DNA from: Manis javanica
Lineage: Eukaryota > Chordata > Mammalia > Pholidota > Manidae
NCBI RefSeq assembly: GCF_040802235.1
Contig: NC_133161.1
Coordinates: 144,141,121 to 144,205,120 of the forward strand
Direction of reading: 5' to 3'
Length of the DNA stretch: 64,000 nucleotides
The notes beneath the pieces are model-generated. The model was not told where the DNA came from. It made no database searches and was given only the letters and a program-made list of their open reading frames with translations. The position numbers and the translations under genes are program-made. Below, in pieces: positions 9,746 to 20,470 of the stretch (positions are counted from its first letter, which is position 1; every line of letters starts with the position of its first letter).

Positions 9746-10964
9746 TGTGCTCCTCTCCCACCCCACCCACTGACCCTGCCCCTCCCTCTTGCTGTCCCTC
9801 CTCAAAGCACCAAGACTCCATGGCAAGGGGAGGGTGCAGCATGCCAGCTGCTCAACCAGCAGGGCCAACATTGGGGTTCACAGTGTGGGATAAAAGTCCC
9901 AAAAGGCCTCCTTATCCAGAAGCGTCTCCCCAGCTGGCATCCCCGGAGATTCTAAAAGCAAATTAAGGCACCATCTCCAGTGGTACCTGTTGAAATACAT
10001 ATGGATTCTCGGGAAAGCTCTCCCATTATCTCCTTAGCAGAGATTAGTCACTAGGGTTGGTTAGTTAGAGGGTTGACTGATTTCTGAGAGAGGCGTGCGG
10101 AGGTGGAGAAAGGACTGTGGCCTGGAAGAGCTCAGAACCATCCAGGGACAAATGAGGACAGTCCACACAGAGGGTCTGAGTGGGGCAGGTCAAGGCTCAG
10201 GAGACAGGTGTGGGGTGGCAGATGGGGGGGCGCAGCGGATCTCACAGTTCTTGTGCAGCAGCAGCCCATTTTTCAAACATTTTCCTCGGAAATGAAATTT
10301 CCAGACCAAAGAGGAGGGGGCAGCTTTACCTAAAATGGAGCTGGGAGAGGGGACACAGCCCTAATCTCTCACCCTGTTACCCCACCCGTCACCGCACCGC
10401 CAGGGCATCTCTGCCGGCCTTGGGACTCCCATTTGCCAATCACTGATCTTGAAGTAAAGAGCAGCAGCCTGAAGTCACATGAGGTGATCTGACCTGTGAA
10501 GTCTCTAACGTATCTCCTAGCTATGACATTCTAGGTGGTTTGGGGACAGGAACAAAGGATGCTGGTCAGGGACAGTCTTTACTGCTGAGTGAGGCACCAG
10601 GCTGAAGTCACATGGCCAGGGAGGCCCACAGACACACCCTGTCCGGCAAGGCTTTGTGGCCGCACTTCCTTTTCCACAGACCCAGAGCACAAGTGTAGAT
10701 CTCTGTGGACACCTGGGATGGTGTGCAAGAACCAAAGGGGAGGCGTGGGGTCCAGTTCCAGACCCCCCAACTCCTTGCAAAGTCTCCCCTCGGCATTGTG
10801 CCCTTTTCGTTCCTGTACTGAGCAGCCGCGGGGTTAGGGAAGTGACATCATGAGGTCTGGGGTCAGAGGCCTGGGCAGTCCCCTGGCCATTAGGGAGCTT
10901 TATTGTCTTCCCTTCCCTCAGAACCTCGGGGGATAAGAGGGAAGAGGTGACCATCCTCCTTATG
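9746..10964. other. Unique sequence, no gene recognised
   Basis: A short stretch at 10480-10535 ending 'tagctatgacattctaggtg' resembles the tail of a MIR-type SINE but is too decayed to call. The 162-codon minus frame at 10517-11005 runs into the neighbouring MIR and has no domain. Confidence 0.45.
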
Positions 10965-11060
10965 TGGCTGAGAAAAATGGGGCTCAATGGGATACAGTGA
11001 CTCACCCAAGGTCACACAGCTAAACCCCGGCAGAGCCACTAGGACCAGGTCTTTTACCTG
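10965..11060 (-). mobile_element. MIR SINE fragment
   Basis: 'gactcacccaaggtcacaca' and 'gctaaaccccggcagagcca' mark the reverse MIR core. Confidence 0.75.
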
Positions 11061-12274
11061 GTGTCACTCCTGTGGTGCTCAGAGGCTGGGCCTACAAGGG
11101 AGGCTCTCAGCACCGGGGGCAGGTTAGACGCCCAGACCTCCTTTCTGCAGTACAGTGGGGTATCCAGCCCTAGGTTGCACAGACTGCCTCCAAAGCGGCA
11201 GTGGGGCGGGGTACCAGGTCTTGGGGGGACAGCAAAGGTCTCAACTTATCCCAGGGCACTCATCACTGCACAGGCCACTCAGGAGATCAGAGCCCAGCGC
11301 CTAGTAAGCCCGCCAGCAGGTAGACAAGAGCAGGACTAGACACCTCGCCTGGGGTGAGGCCAGGAGCAGAGCATGGAGCTCCCAGACAAGGGGTGTTTCT
11401 GCTGTTTCTTCCTGCCTCGGAGGAGGAGCTGGGGTCCCCCACAGAAGGGAACTCGCACAGCAGCCCCCTGGCCGGAGCCTGGGCCTTGAGCACCTATACT
11501 CACATTCCAGGGCCCTGTGGAAGGAAGGATGGTGCTGGAGTCTGCGGAAATATGCAAGGTCTGGAAGGGAAAGGGGTGGGCGAGGCCAGGGAGCTGTCGC
11601 ATCAAAGGGGTGAGGTGTGCGGCAGGGTTCCCGTGCTGGCAGAAGGACGGCAAAGCGGGAGCTGACCATGTCCCCCCCATCTGAGCCCACACCCTGACCC
11701 CAAATCCCTTCCCTGGCCAGGGCAGCCCAGGAGGCTCCTCCAGCCCCCGCCCTGTGGCTGGAGGACTCTCCGCAGCCCCAGCTCTGTCATCTACCCCCCT
11801 CACCCCAGGCCATGTCTCCTCCTCTCCCACTGATTCAATTATTCATCGAGTGCAGTTCTCAGCGTTGGAGTTAAACTCCTTCCCCTCTTGGCAACTCCCA
11901 AGCCCTCCCCGCCAAGTTTGGGGTGGGGCGAAAGACGCTGGCGGGCTTCGTGTGGTGTTGATTAGAGTATTGATCCTGGCTGCGGCCTTGTGGTGGCAGG
12001 CTGAGCATCCATCAGTGCCAGGTGGGGCAGGTGGCGTGGGCCCCGGGGTCAGGACCAGAGTGTGCCCAGAGCTGCTCTCCAGGGTGGAGGAGGCGCAGGG
12101 CAGGGGCAGGCTCTGGTGCCTAGAGGTGTACTCCGAGTGCCAGGCGGGGCTGGGAGGCTGTTCCTTCTAATCCTGAGTACCCTGCTTCTCCCGCTCCGCA
12201 GAGCGCTCCCCTCCGTGCTCTGTGGCCCATTGCTGCGCAGCTGCCTTTACTGGTCGTTCTGGCAGATGGCCGTG
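11061..12274. other. Unique GC-rich sequence, no gene recognised
   Basis: Open frames on both strands (for example 11336-11830 minus and 11754-12170 plus) overlap and carry no domain. 'gattcaattattcatcga' at 11831 may be an L2 scrap. Nothing else recognised. Confidence 0.45.
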
Positions 12275-12475
12275 CATGCCATTTACTGAACACCCACCGA
12301 ATGCTAGTCCTCTGCCAGGAGCGCTTGATTTGTGCGGCAACCCAGTGAGGCTCCTCTTAGCATTCCGCCTTCCCTTATGCAGAAACTGAGGCTCGCTCGG
12401 AGAGGTTAGGTAAGGCTTGCTGAGCCCAGGAGAGGCCAGATCTGAATGTCACTTTTCCACCAGGCCACACAGCTC
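12275..12475 (-). mobile_element. MIR SINE, first of three in a row
   Basis: Reverse MIR: 'tttactgaacacccaccgaa', 'tgctagtcctctgccagga', 'atgcagaaactgaggctcgc', 'gagaggttaggtaaggcttg'. Confidence 0.85.
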
Positions 12476-12484
12476 CCCTCCCAA

Positions 12485-12695
12485 AGAAGAAGTGATGTTA
12501 ATTGCGCCGCTCTGGGCCAGAGACATTCTCCCACTGACAGGTCGCATTCATCTTGTGATGTAGAGGTTTATTATCCTCATTTTAGAGATGACGACACCTG
12601 AGCAACTTGTCTCCAGGTTGTATAGCTGGGAAGTGGCAGAACCGGATTCGAACCTTATGTGTGAAACTCCAAGGCTGAGCTCCTTAGGTGTGTAC
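12485..12695 (-). mobile_element. MIR SINE, second of three in a row
   Basis: Reverse MIR: 'ttattatcctcattttagag', 'ctccaggttgtatagctggg', 'aagtggcagaaccggattcg'. Confidence 0.85.
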
Positions 12696-12699
12696 AACA

Positions 12700-12890
12700 A
12701 TTCCCAGACTAAAAGTACTTTCACCAACACTGTCTCATTTTTCTCTTTACACTCACACTACAAGAAAATTGGAGTTATTGTCCCCATTTTTTAAAGGGGG
12801 ATTCCAAGGCATGGTGTGGGTAAGTGGTCAGGGATGGCAGAACAGGGACTGGAGGCTGGGACCTGACGCTCTGATGCCAAATCTACCCCC
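12700..12890 (-). mobile_element. MIR SINE, third of three in a row
   Basis: Reverse MIR: 'caacactgtctcatttttct', 'ttggagttattgtccccatt', 'agtggtcagggatggcagaa'. More decayed than the two copies to its left. Confidence 0.7.
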
Positions 12891-13337
12891 CACATGGCTT
12901 CTCCGTGGGCTGAACTGCCACCTCACCTCTGCCCAGAAATCCACCTTCCTTCTCTTCCAGGGAGCCTTCTGGAAATTGCCTTAGGGTGGCAGCCTCTCTG
13001 GCCTCTCTGCTCCTTGCTAGAGCACAGATTAAGGGTGATACTAGGTTTCCTCTCCAGGAAAGAATGACATGTGCTTAGTTCCACTTTGAGGCTTCCCTCA
13101 GGCGCCTTTCCCCTACCCAGGACGCCCCTGGCTCCTTCCCTTCACCAGCCCTTCTCCTTCCCTGCCTGCAATCCCTGCTCAGGCACACTTCCTCCAGGAA
13201 GCCCAAGCCTGCCGACCCCCACCACCCACCATTCCCACAATCACCTGCTGCTCGGCTGCAGGAGGCCGAGGCCCCATCTTACCTCTCAGCTCAGAGGCCT
13301 TGGCAAGTGGCTTCTGCTCTCGGTTTCCTGTACACCT
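12891..13337. other. Unique sequence, no gene recognised
   Basis: C-rich DNA. The 97-codon plus frame at 13071-13364 is Pro/Ser/His-rich and has no domain. Confidence 0.45.
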
Positions 13338-13460
13338 CATTACAACCACCCAGAAGCTCTGTAAACTACTCAAATGCCAGGGCCCCACACCTGAGGTTCT
13401 GAGTCAGTAGATCTGGGGAGGAGCCCAGGCACCTGCATTTTTTAAAGCACACAGGTTTTC
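13338..13460 (+). mobile_element. MER5A-type hAT (Charlie) DNA transposon remnant
   Basis: 'tcaaatgccagggccccaca', 'gaggttctgagtcagtagat' and 'ggaggagcccaggcacctgc' followed by 'attttttaaagc' match the centre and right arm of MER5A, a non-autonomous Charlie-type element. Confidence 0.8.
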
Positions 13461-13560
13461 ATTCAACAAATATTTATTGAACGTCTGTTATTGGAAGTCT
13501 GGACCCTGGAGCCAGACTGGCTGTGTTCAAACCCCAGGTCCCCTGCACCCTGGGTGACTG
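13459..13560. mobile_element. L2 tail scrap joined to a MIR scrap
   Basis: 'cattcaacaaatatttattg' is the reverse L2 terminus. It is followed by 'tggagccagactggctgtgt', which fits the plus-strand MIR 5' part. Both are short. Confidence 0.5.
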
Positions 13561-15324
13561 GAGAGGGGGCCGAAGCTCTCTGTACCCAAGAGGGAGGGTC
13601 ACTCCCTCTTAGTGTACAGTGTGCTTTCTGGGGTTGGTGAGAAGGACTGGGATGTGGAGGGAGCTGGGGGTGGGAGGAGCAGAATGGTGCCGTCCTCGTC
13701 TTCAGGGTCTTGCAGTGCGCGAGAACCTCCAAGCTGGTGGCCTCTGAGGTCCCTGCCTGTAACTCCAGCGAGAAAATCTGTTCCCAGCCCAGGACAAATT
13801 ACCTCTGAAACCGAAAGTTAGGGAAACCGAAATCAGTCAAAGGAAGAAATAAAGTGGGAGAAACCCATTTAGTGCTCACAGGCAGCCATCCACTTCTGCT
13901 CACCCCTGTCTCTCGTGACCCAGCTGCAAAAAGGGACCCCACCCAACCTCTCCTGTCCAGATACGCCCCCTCCCCCTTGTAATTACCTACTGATATGGAG
14001 ATAGACTGCCTCTCTCCACCCCTTGGAAACACCTATTGATATGGAGATACATGAAGGCCAGGCAAGAGATTCTGGAAATATTGCAGTTTTACGCACACTG
14101 CCACATAAAGACCCTGGGACCCAACCGTTGCTTTCAGCCACTCCTCTTAGGAGCCTTTTGTCTGTTTCCTGACATCCCCAACCCTTGTGCCCCTCTAAGG
14201 CAGAGCCAAGGCTGCCTTCAGCCCGGGACCACTCCCTACCCCCAGGAGAGGGCCCTGCAGGCAGGCTGTGGCCCAGCAGGATATTTGGCCGCAGAGTCCC
14301 AGGCATCCCAGAAGTTCCCAACTCCACCTCCTCCCACCATCAGCCCTGGTTGTCATGCAAGGCGGGCAGGGAACCAGGCGGCGGCCATCCCAACGCCAGC
14401 CCTGGAGTTAGCATTGACGATGGCGTTATGATTGCAAATTGATCTGTTGTGCACCCAGCTGGTTACCCAGAAGAGAGAAAGCAAGCCGTCGATACTGTAT
14501 TATCCACCCGGATCCAGAGCCTCTCCCTTGGGCTACCCACGAGGGAGAGAGGGAGGGAGAGAGGAAGAAACGGAGCTCCTTCTTTGCAGGGTCCTAGGGA
14601 GAATGGGTGGGAGCCCGGGCTCAGTCCCAGCCTCTGCTTCTGGCCCAGAGCTAGCTTGCAGCTCAACATGGAACAGAGGCCTAAAACAGCAGGCAGCTTA
14701 GAAATGTATTTCCATCTAGTTTATAATTCTGTAGCTTGACATACATCTTGGAGCAAAGGAGAGAAAACTCACCTTCAGTCTGCTGGCTTGTGGGCGTGTG
14801 GTTGCATTTCTCCAGAGCTTCCAGTGCAGGGGGCCAGGAGGGGTGGTGGCGCTCAAGGCTCCGGTAAGGGAGACCTAGCCGGGGTGCCTCTTTGGAGGCT
14901 TATCCAAGGTACAGCTCTGCGGTTAGAACATGTAGAATCAGGTCCTGCCAGCTCTACACTGAGCCCATGTGTTCTGGGTTCCAGTGCCATGCCAAGTGCT
15001 GGAAAATCAGTGGAGGGAAAGGGGGCCACATGGCTAACACCATGCCAGGCTGCCACTGGGGGAAGCAGAGACCCTGGCTCTGGGCCCAAGTTTCACCTTC
15101 CCCGTGGGGTCTCTGGCTGACCCATACTCCAGCCAGATGACTCCCCCTTTAGGTCCCTACAGCTCAATGACGCAGCGGTGTGGAGGTGAGTGCCCAAGAA
15201 AATTCTTCCATGGCATCACAGGTAGCCAGGCAGTCAAATTTACAAGGCAAAGTAGCTCATTGTCAAAGTGGGGGCCCCCATGGGGTCCCTCCCTCTGGTC
15301 CTCTCTGCCTCCCCTTCGGCTGCA
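13561..15324. other. Unique sequence, no gene recognised
   Basis: 'atatggagata' occurs twice about 43 bp apart (near 13994 and 14039) in otherwise ordinary DNA. The stretch 14405-14460 is AT-richer (gcgttatgattgcaaattga) and could be a conserved non-coding element, but sequence alone cannot show this. No exon recognised. Confidence 0.45.
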
Positions 15325-15525
15325 ATCACAAGCTTTAGAACTTGGTTGGAGTCAGAAGCCTGGTTTTTCCTAAATGCATGAGCTCAGAAAGCCCCCTGGC
15401 CTCTCTAAAGCTCAGTTTCTCACCTGAATGAGGAGAATACAAATACCTCCTCCTAACGGTGCTGGTGCCGTGAGAGCTAAGGCCCGAGCGCAGTCCTGAG
15501 CACATGGCACATGCTTGACTTTGAT
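15325..15525 (+). mobile_element. MIR SINE
   Basis: Plus MIR: 'tagaacttggttggagtcag', 'gctcagtttctcacctgaat', 'gaggagaatacaaatacctc', 'gagcacatggcacatgctt'. Confidence 0.8.
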
Positions 15526-15807
15526 GGCTTGTACTGCTCTCTGCAAGGTGGGTGCTGCCTTCTGCCCCTGCTGTCCCAGAACGTTTCCCAGATGCCCTGG
15601 CTCTTCTTTCAGTCACTCACAACAGCCATGTCCTCCCACTTTTAGGGAAAATACTGCCTGCCCTGGCAGGCAACCTGATCCTACAGACGACCTGCCCATG
15701 GCCCCAGCATTCAGTCAGGGGCAACCCCTGCACTGTATGCAGTGGAGGCTGACACAAACCCCAAAGAGGGGATATTTTTCAAGTAAAAGAAACAGCCACA
15801 GCTGTCC

Positions 15808-16275
15808 CCTCTGTGGCCACCTATTGAGCACCCAGCATGTGCTGGACATGGTGCTTGGCCGCAGAGTGGGGGGTAAGCGCTGATCAGGGTCAGGCCCACT
15901 CTGAGGACTCCTGGCCATGCAGAGAGAGCCAGGTAAGAGCGGCTGAGGGACATTTGAGGCGTCCTGGGAGCTGGTCCCTTGGGTAAAGGAAGACACCTCG
16001 GAGGAGGTAACACTCTAGCTTGAGTCTTGAAAGATGAGAAGGGATTCTTTAAGCACCTGCCGGAGGGAAGGGCATTCCAGACAGAGGCTGGCACAGAGGC
16101 TCCTGGGGTCTTGTCCCAAGGAGCCACTCCAGGCTCCATCACTGAATTCAACCAGCAGCCATTGAGCACCTGCCATGCACCAGGTCCCGGGCAGGGGCTG
16201 AGAGACTGGCGGCAGGGGTGGTGGGCATTGGAGAGACAGGTGGAACAATTCAAGGACCCTGTGCCCCAGGGCGGA
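15808..16275 (-). mobile_element. L2 LINE fragments, two overlapping copies
   Basis: The first copy reads 'attgagcacccagcatgtgc' and then the internal L2 blocks 'tcggaggaggtaacactcta' and 'gggcattccagacagaggct'. A second L2 start, 'cattgagcacctgccatgca', follows at about 16160. The two starts imply two insertions or a rearranged copy. Confidence 0.75.
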
Positions 16276-18156
16276 TGAGGCAGCTACCAGCAGGCACCAA
16301 CACCCAGCAGACAGAGGGGCAAGCACCACGCAGAGGGAAGCAGAAGGGAGAGGAGAGTTTTGACAGAGTGCGGCAGGAGGGTAGGGATTTGGGGAAGCGT
16401 CCTCACCTGGACCTTGGAGGGAGGAGGGACTGGGAGAAGTCCTCAGGACCAGGAGCACCAGGTAGTCTCCCCCTACTTCCCCTCACCTGCTCACCCCCTT
16501 TTAGAGCCTTTGCCCTGACGCATGTGAAGCACCAGTGTCATTCTGACTTCCTTTCTTTCCCACTTAACAGGTCTCCTCCCTCCTCCTGGAGGCGTGGAGC
16601 TGTGTGCAAGCCGTGTGTGTGCATGAATGTAGGCACACACGTGCACCAGCATAGTGTGACAGCAGAGTGGGGCAGAGGAGACCCCGCCTCTCTGGGTGGG
16701 GACACCCATCTGGGGGCAGCCAGAGAGGGGGCATTTGAGGCCCAGTTCCCTGGCCTCTCCCCCAGCCCAGCCCCCCTCTTTATTTACCAGCCTTCTGAGG
16801 CCCGGGTGACCCAGACAGAGGATGGGGAATGGGATTCAATGCAAAGGTACATCAGGCTCAGACAGAGCAAAGATTAGAAAAGGGGGGAGAGAGGAAAGAG
16901 GACAGGGAGGGAAAAGCGTGGAGCAGTGCGTGTGCTTGCGAGGCAGCAGGAAGCAGAGAGAGGCAGGGCGAGAAAGAGGAGGAAGACAAGAGACTTCAGA
17001 GATGCCGATGTGCTGCCCTGGTTGGTCCAAAGCAGGAGCCCCAGGTGGCCAGAGGCTGCGGGCTCCTCACAGAGCTTGGGGATGGCGCCTGGGGCGGGCG
17101 GCCAGCCAGAGGGAGGGGCACGGGGAATGGTCTGGTCTGCAGATCCAGGAGCAGCGGGGCCGTGGGGCTGTGGACAGCGAGCATGCCTTGGCCTGGACTG
17201 GGAGACAGATGCCCCCAGCCTCTCTGGCATTGAGTCCCCTCAGCCCCTACTCCTCCGTCCCAGAGGGCCAGGTTCCAGCACACGGACGGAGCCTGAATGG
17301 ACGTGACAGGGCCCTGCCCCTCTGGGCTTCCTGTCTCCTGCCCAGCCCAGGTGCTCAAGTCCCTGCCAGTCTCTACAGTGCCTTGCAAAGGGGTCAGCAT
17401 GGCAGACTCATCTTGGGGCAAAGATGGGGTGCTGTACAATCCTTCCAAGCCCCCTTCACCCATGGCCAGATCAAGGAGCCTGACACTGCAACTGCCCAGC
17501 CAAGCCCAGGGGCCCCTCAGCCTCTAGGTGTGAAAGGGGCAAATTACAGGTGAACCATCTGCAGAGAGTGTCAATTCCAGCCCGATGACTCTGGAGAAGG
17601 AGGTGGGCCACCATGGAGTTTTGTCTGGGGTCCCTGGAGACTGCCCCCCTCAGAAAGGCTGCCTCCCAGCTCTCACCTGCAGTCCCAAATCACAGGCTAT
17701 CCACTATTCCTGATCAGGTCAGAGACGCCCGAGCTGATGAGGCACAGGAGGCCCACATGACCTGGGACCCACTGGGCCTCCAGTGCTTCCCTCTCTCCTG
17801 CCTCCACCCTCAGCATTTGGGCCAGCCTGTCAGCCCTGCCTCTGGGATGACAGCCAGCATGCTAGGGTGTGGGGCGGAGGTGGGGGACAGTTATTACAAG
17901 CCAAAGAAGTCCCCAGACCAGAAGCCAGGAAGAAATGGATGAGCAGGCCACTTCCCCCTGCCCCAGAGCTAAGCCAAGGAGGAAGCAGCTGACATCAGCC
18001 CCCCTCTGTTCTGTGACTCACCATTCAGGATGGGATGTAATCCCCACTCCCCTCCATCTCTGCGTTTCTAGAAACCGATGCTCCATGAATTTTACATCAG
18101 GTTCAGAGGCAGGAGACATGCAGCAGACACTGAAAGGCTGCTTTCATGTTATGCTG

Positions 18157-18160
<4 letters not shown>
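16276..18160. other. Unique GC-rich sequence, no gene recognised
   Basis: Contains the long plus frames 16218-16877 (219 codons) and 16822-17553 (243 codons). Both are Gly/Arg/Glu- or Pro/Ser-rich, overlap minus frames of similar length, lack any domain, and the first starts inside L2 sequence. I treat them as chance. Confidence 0.5.

Positions 18161-18195
<35 letters not shown>
18161..18195. repeat. (TG)n microsatellite
   Basis: Seventeen uninterrupted TG units plus one T. Likely length-variable between individuals. Confidence 0.97.
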
Positions 18196-18197
<2 letters not shown>

Positions 18198-18239
18198 CAA
18201 GTTGCACACACTAATACATGCCTATCCCAAGTATGCTCC

Positions 18240-18660
18240 TGCGCACACCGGCCCCAACCCCTTAACTTTAATGCACACACACACCACCTGTGCAACACTC
18301 TTGGACCTTCACACTCCCAGGCACACACCCCTGGACACACACACCCCTGGGCACACATCCTTCACACATCCCTGCAGGGCTCAGTCACACACTGAAGAAG
18401 CCCACCACAAAGTCACTCCCCGCCCCCAAGCCGCACACAGGTGCCCAGAGCATGCGGTCACCCTCAGATACCACGCACACACTCCCAGACTCCCGACAGA
18501 GCCCAGGGCTCTTCTGATGAGTTTCCTCATCTCACTCGGAGCAAATCCACGTCTGAGCGGACACAGTCACACCCACATTCCAACAGCCACCCGCCCCTAA
18601 CACACAGCAGACGCTCCCACTGCACAGCCCACAGTCGTGACTCACACCACCCAGCGTGGG
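18240..18660. repeat. CA/CACAC-rich low-complexity stretch
   Basis: Irregular C- and CA-rich DNA with short repeated words such as 'acacccctggacacac' and 'acacccctgggcacac' around 18326-18357. It looks like a decayed minisatellite-like expansion next to the TG microsatellite. The 243-codon frame at 17869-18600 is a by-product of this composition. Confidence 0.7.
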
Positions 18661-18721
18661 ACACACACGGGAATGCTCTCACTGCCTTTTCTAAATGAAA
18701 CTCTTTTTTAAAACTATGTGT

Positions 18722-18925
18722 GTTTCACTACTGGCAAAGCACTCACGTAGATCATCTTATTTATTGCTCACAACAGTGCCAAGAAGTGGCATTATTATTA
18801 TTACCATTTATAGGAGGAGATGAAAGCTCAGAGAGGCTGGGGGTCTTTTCAGGGTCACACAGATTGTATGTAGCCGAGATGGGTGTGACCCAGGTTTGTC
18901 TGACTCCAGATACTCTGCTGGTCTT
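18722..18925 (-). mobile_element. MIR SINE
   Basis: Reverse MIR: 'gatcatcttatttattgctc', 'attattattaccatttatag', 'agggtcacacagattgtatg', then the 'gacccaggtttgtctgactc' block. Confidence 0.9.
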
Positions 18926-20039
18926 CATAGGCTTGTCACTGGACTACACAGCACCTTTGTGCAAACTAGGAAAAGGTGCCCCCTCCAGGCAGACGTGGCC
19001 CTGTGGCAGGGTCCCAGACCTGGCAACGGAGCAAGGGCTCAAGGTCAGACCTCCCTCACCCTGATGCCTCGGCCCCTGGGTGCTGATGGACGCCTGGACA
19101 ACCACGCTCGGCAGCCCCTCTCCGCCCACCCACCTCCGCAGGGCCCCCTCCTCAGCATGACTCTCTCTTCCCCCAGTGCCCTAGACATGGGGGGCTACTT
19201 CCCCAAACCACCTGGGAGGCGCAGGTCCTCACTTCACTATGACCTCAAACCGCTGGCCCTGGCCCCAGGACGCTCGGCAAGGTCCTCCTGACGTGGCCTT
19301 GAAGGGAGGTTCCGCAAACAGCCGCCAGTTGGGCGAGCCCCGGCCCCCCATGCCAGCCTCGGTCCCTGATCCCTTCCCTGCATGGCACCAATGTCAGCAC
19401 ACAGAGGCCACCACACCCCGTCAGACCCCCCTGGTTTCAGCTCCCTCCCTCTTTCGGAGAGCTTTCTGGGGCTCAGCGTGCTGTTTGGTAAATAAATCGA
19501 GGGCAGCGGGAATAATATACCTGTCAAACAGCAGCCAGCTTCCAATTTCCGCTGTCAGCCTGCCTGGCCGCGCCATGCCGAGCCTACTGACATGGGGCCA
19601 TGAGCAGCACATTTCCGGAGGTCCCTGCGGTGGGGAGGGGCAGGCCATTCCCAGGGGACTCCCTACCAGTGCAGACCAGAAGAAGAATTTCCAGTGCGAG
19701 AGCTGAGAGGGGAGGGGCTGAGACAAGGGTGGGCTCTGAGGGGGCAGGGGAGGCAGAGCTAGCACCACCCTTTGGCTCTCTCCACAGGAGGGGGCCAGGA
19801 AGGGTCATCGCAACCCATCACTGCAGGACCACCTGCCCCACACTGGTCCTTGCTGATACGGGCAGGCGATAGCATCTAAAGATGAGATCCTGGGGCCTGG
19901 GGGACAGATGGAAACCCCGGGAGTCATTGATTCTGGCCCTCTGCCCCCAGCCCAGCTGCCCTTTAATCATCCCAGTATTGAGAGGTCAGCCAGACCTAAA
20001 AGGTCTTCCAGGGAGAGCGCCATGCAGCGCAGCTGCAAC
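18926..20039. other. Unique sequence, possible conserved element, no gene recognised
   Basis: Mostly GC-rich. An AT-richer island at 19480-19560 holds a forkhead-like word GTAAATAAA at 19488-19496 and 'gggaataatatacctgtc'. This is a weak pointer to a regulatory element. No exon recognised. Confidence 0.4.
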
Positions 20040-20175
20040 ATGCATTGAGGACCTATTGAGGAAGCGAAGCACAGTGAGTGATCTTAGGCAAAGCACTTGG
20101 CCTTCCTAAGCCTCAGTTTCCTTAGCTGTAAAATGGGGAGAGAATTTTTATGTCCTACGTCAGTAGAAGCTATAC
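20040..20175 (+). mobile_element. MIR SINE, part 1
   Basis: 'gatcttaggcaaagcacttg', 'taagcctcagtttccttagc' and 'tgtaaaatggggagaga' are the plus MIR core. The 3' part appears to be displaced to 20401-20470. The bases between the two L1/MIR parts (20176-20239) may hold an L2 3' end ('cccagtgccaagaatgagag'). Confidence 0.75.
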
Positions 20176-20239
20176 TTTGTGAAAACAAGGTTTTTTCCTT
20201 TTTTGTTAACTGCTCTACTCCCAGTGCCAAGAATGAGAG

Positions 20240-20400
20240 TAGGTATTTTTCGTTGAAATATATTGACACATAACATTGTATAAATTTAAGTATGTGTGTT
20301 AATTTGACACATTTATATGCTGTAATATGATTGCCATTGCAGCCATAATCAGCACTTCTGTCTTGTTACATAATTATCACGTTATAGGAATATTTTTGAT
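20240..20400 (-). mobile_element. L1M 3' UTR fragment, minus strand
   Basis: 'gaaatatattgacacataac', 'ttgtataaatttaagtatgt' and 'ctgtaatatgattgccattg' follow the reverse 3' UTR of L1MA/L1MB-type elements. Confidence 0.75.
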
Positions 20401-20470
20401 AGTGAGTCTCTTTGAGTTAAAGAATGTAAAGTGCTTAGTAGGTGCTTATTAAATGGTAGCCCCTGTTATT
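20401..20470 (+). mobile_element. MIR SINE, part 2 (3' end)
   Basis: 'gtaaagtgcttagtaggtgc' and 'ttattaaatggtagcccctg' are the 3' end of MIR. Together with 20040-20175 this gives one MIR opened by the L1 fragment. Confidence 0.65.

Noticed and set aside
16218-17553. Two long overlapping plus frames of 219 and 243 codons
   Set aside because: The first starts in L2-derived sequence. Both are low-complexity, with minus-strand frames of similar length in the same place.
17869-18600. 243-codon plus frame
   Set aside because: Reads through the TG microsatellite and CA-rich stretch as Val-Cys and His-Thr runs. Compositional artefact.
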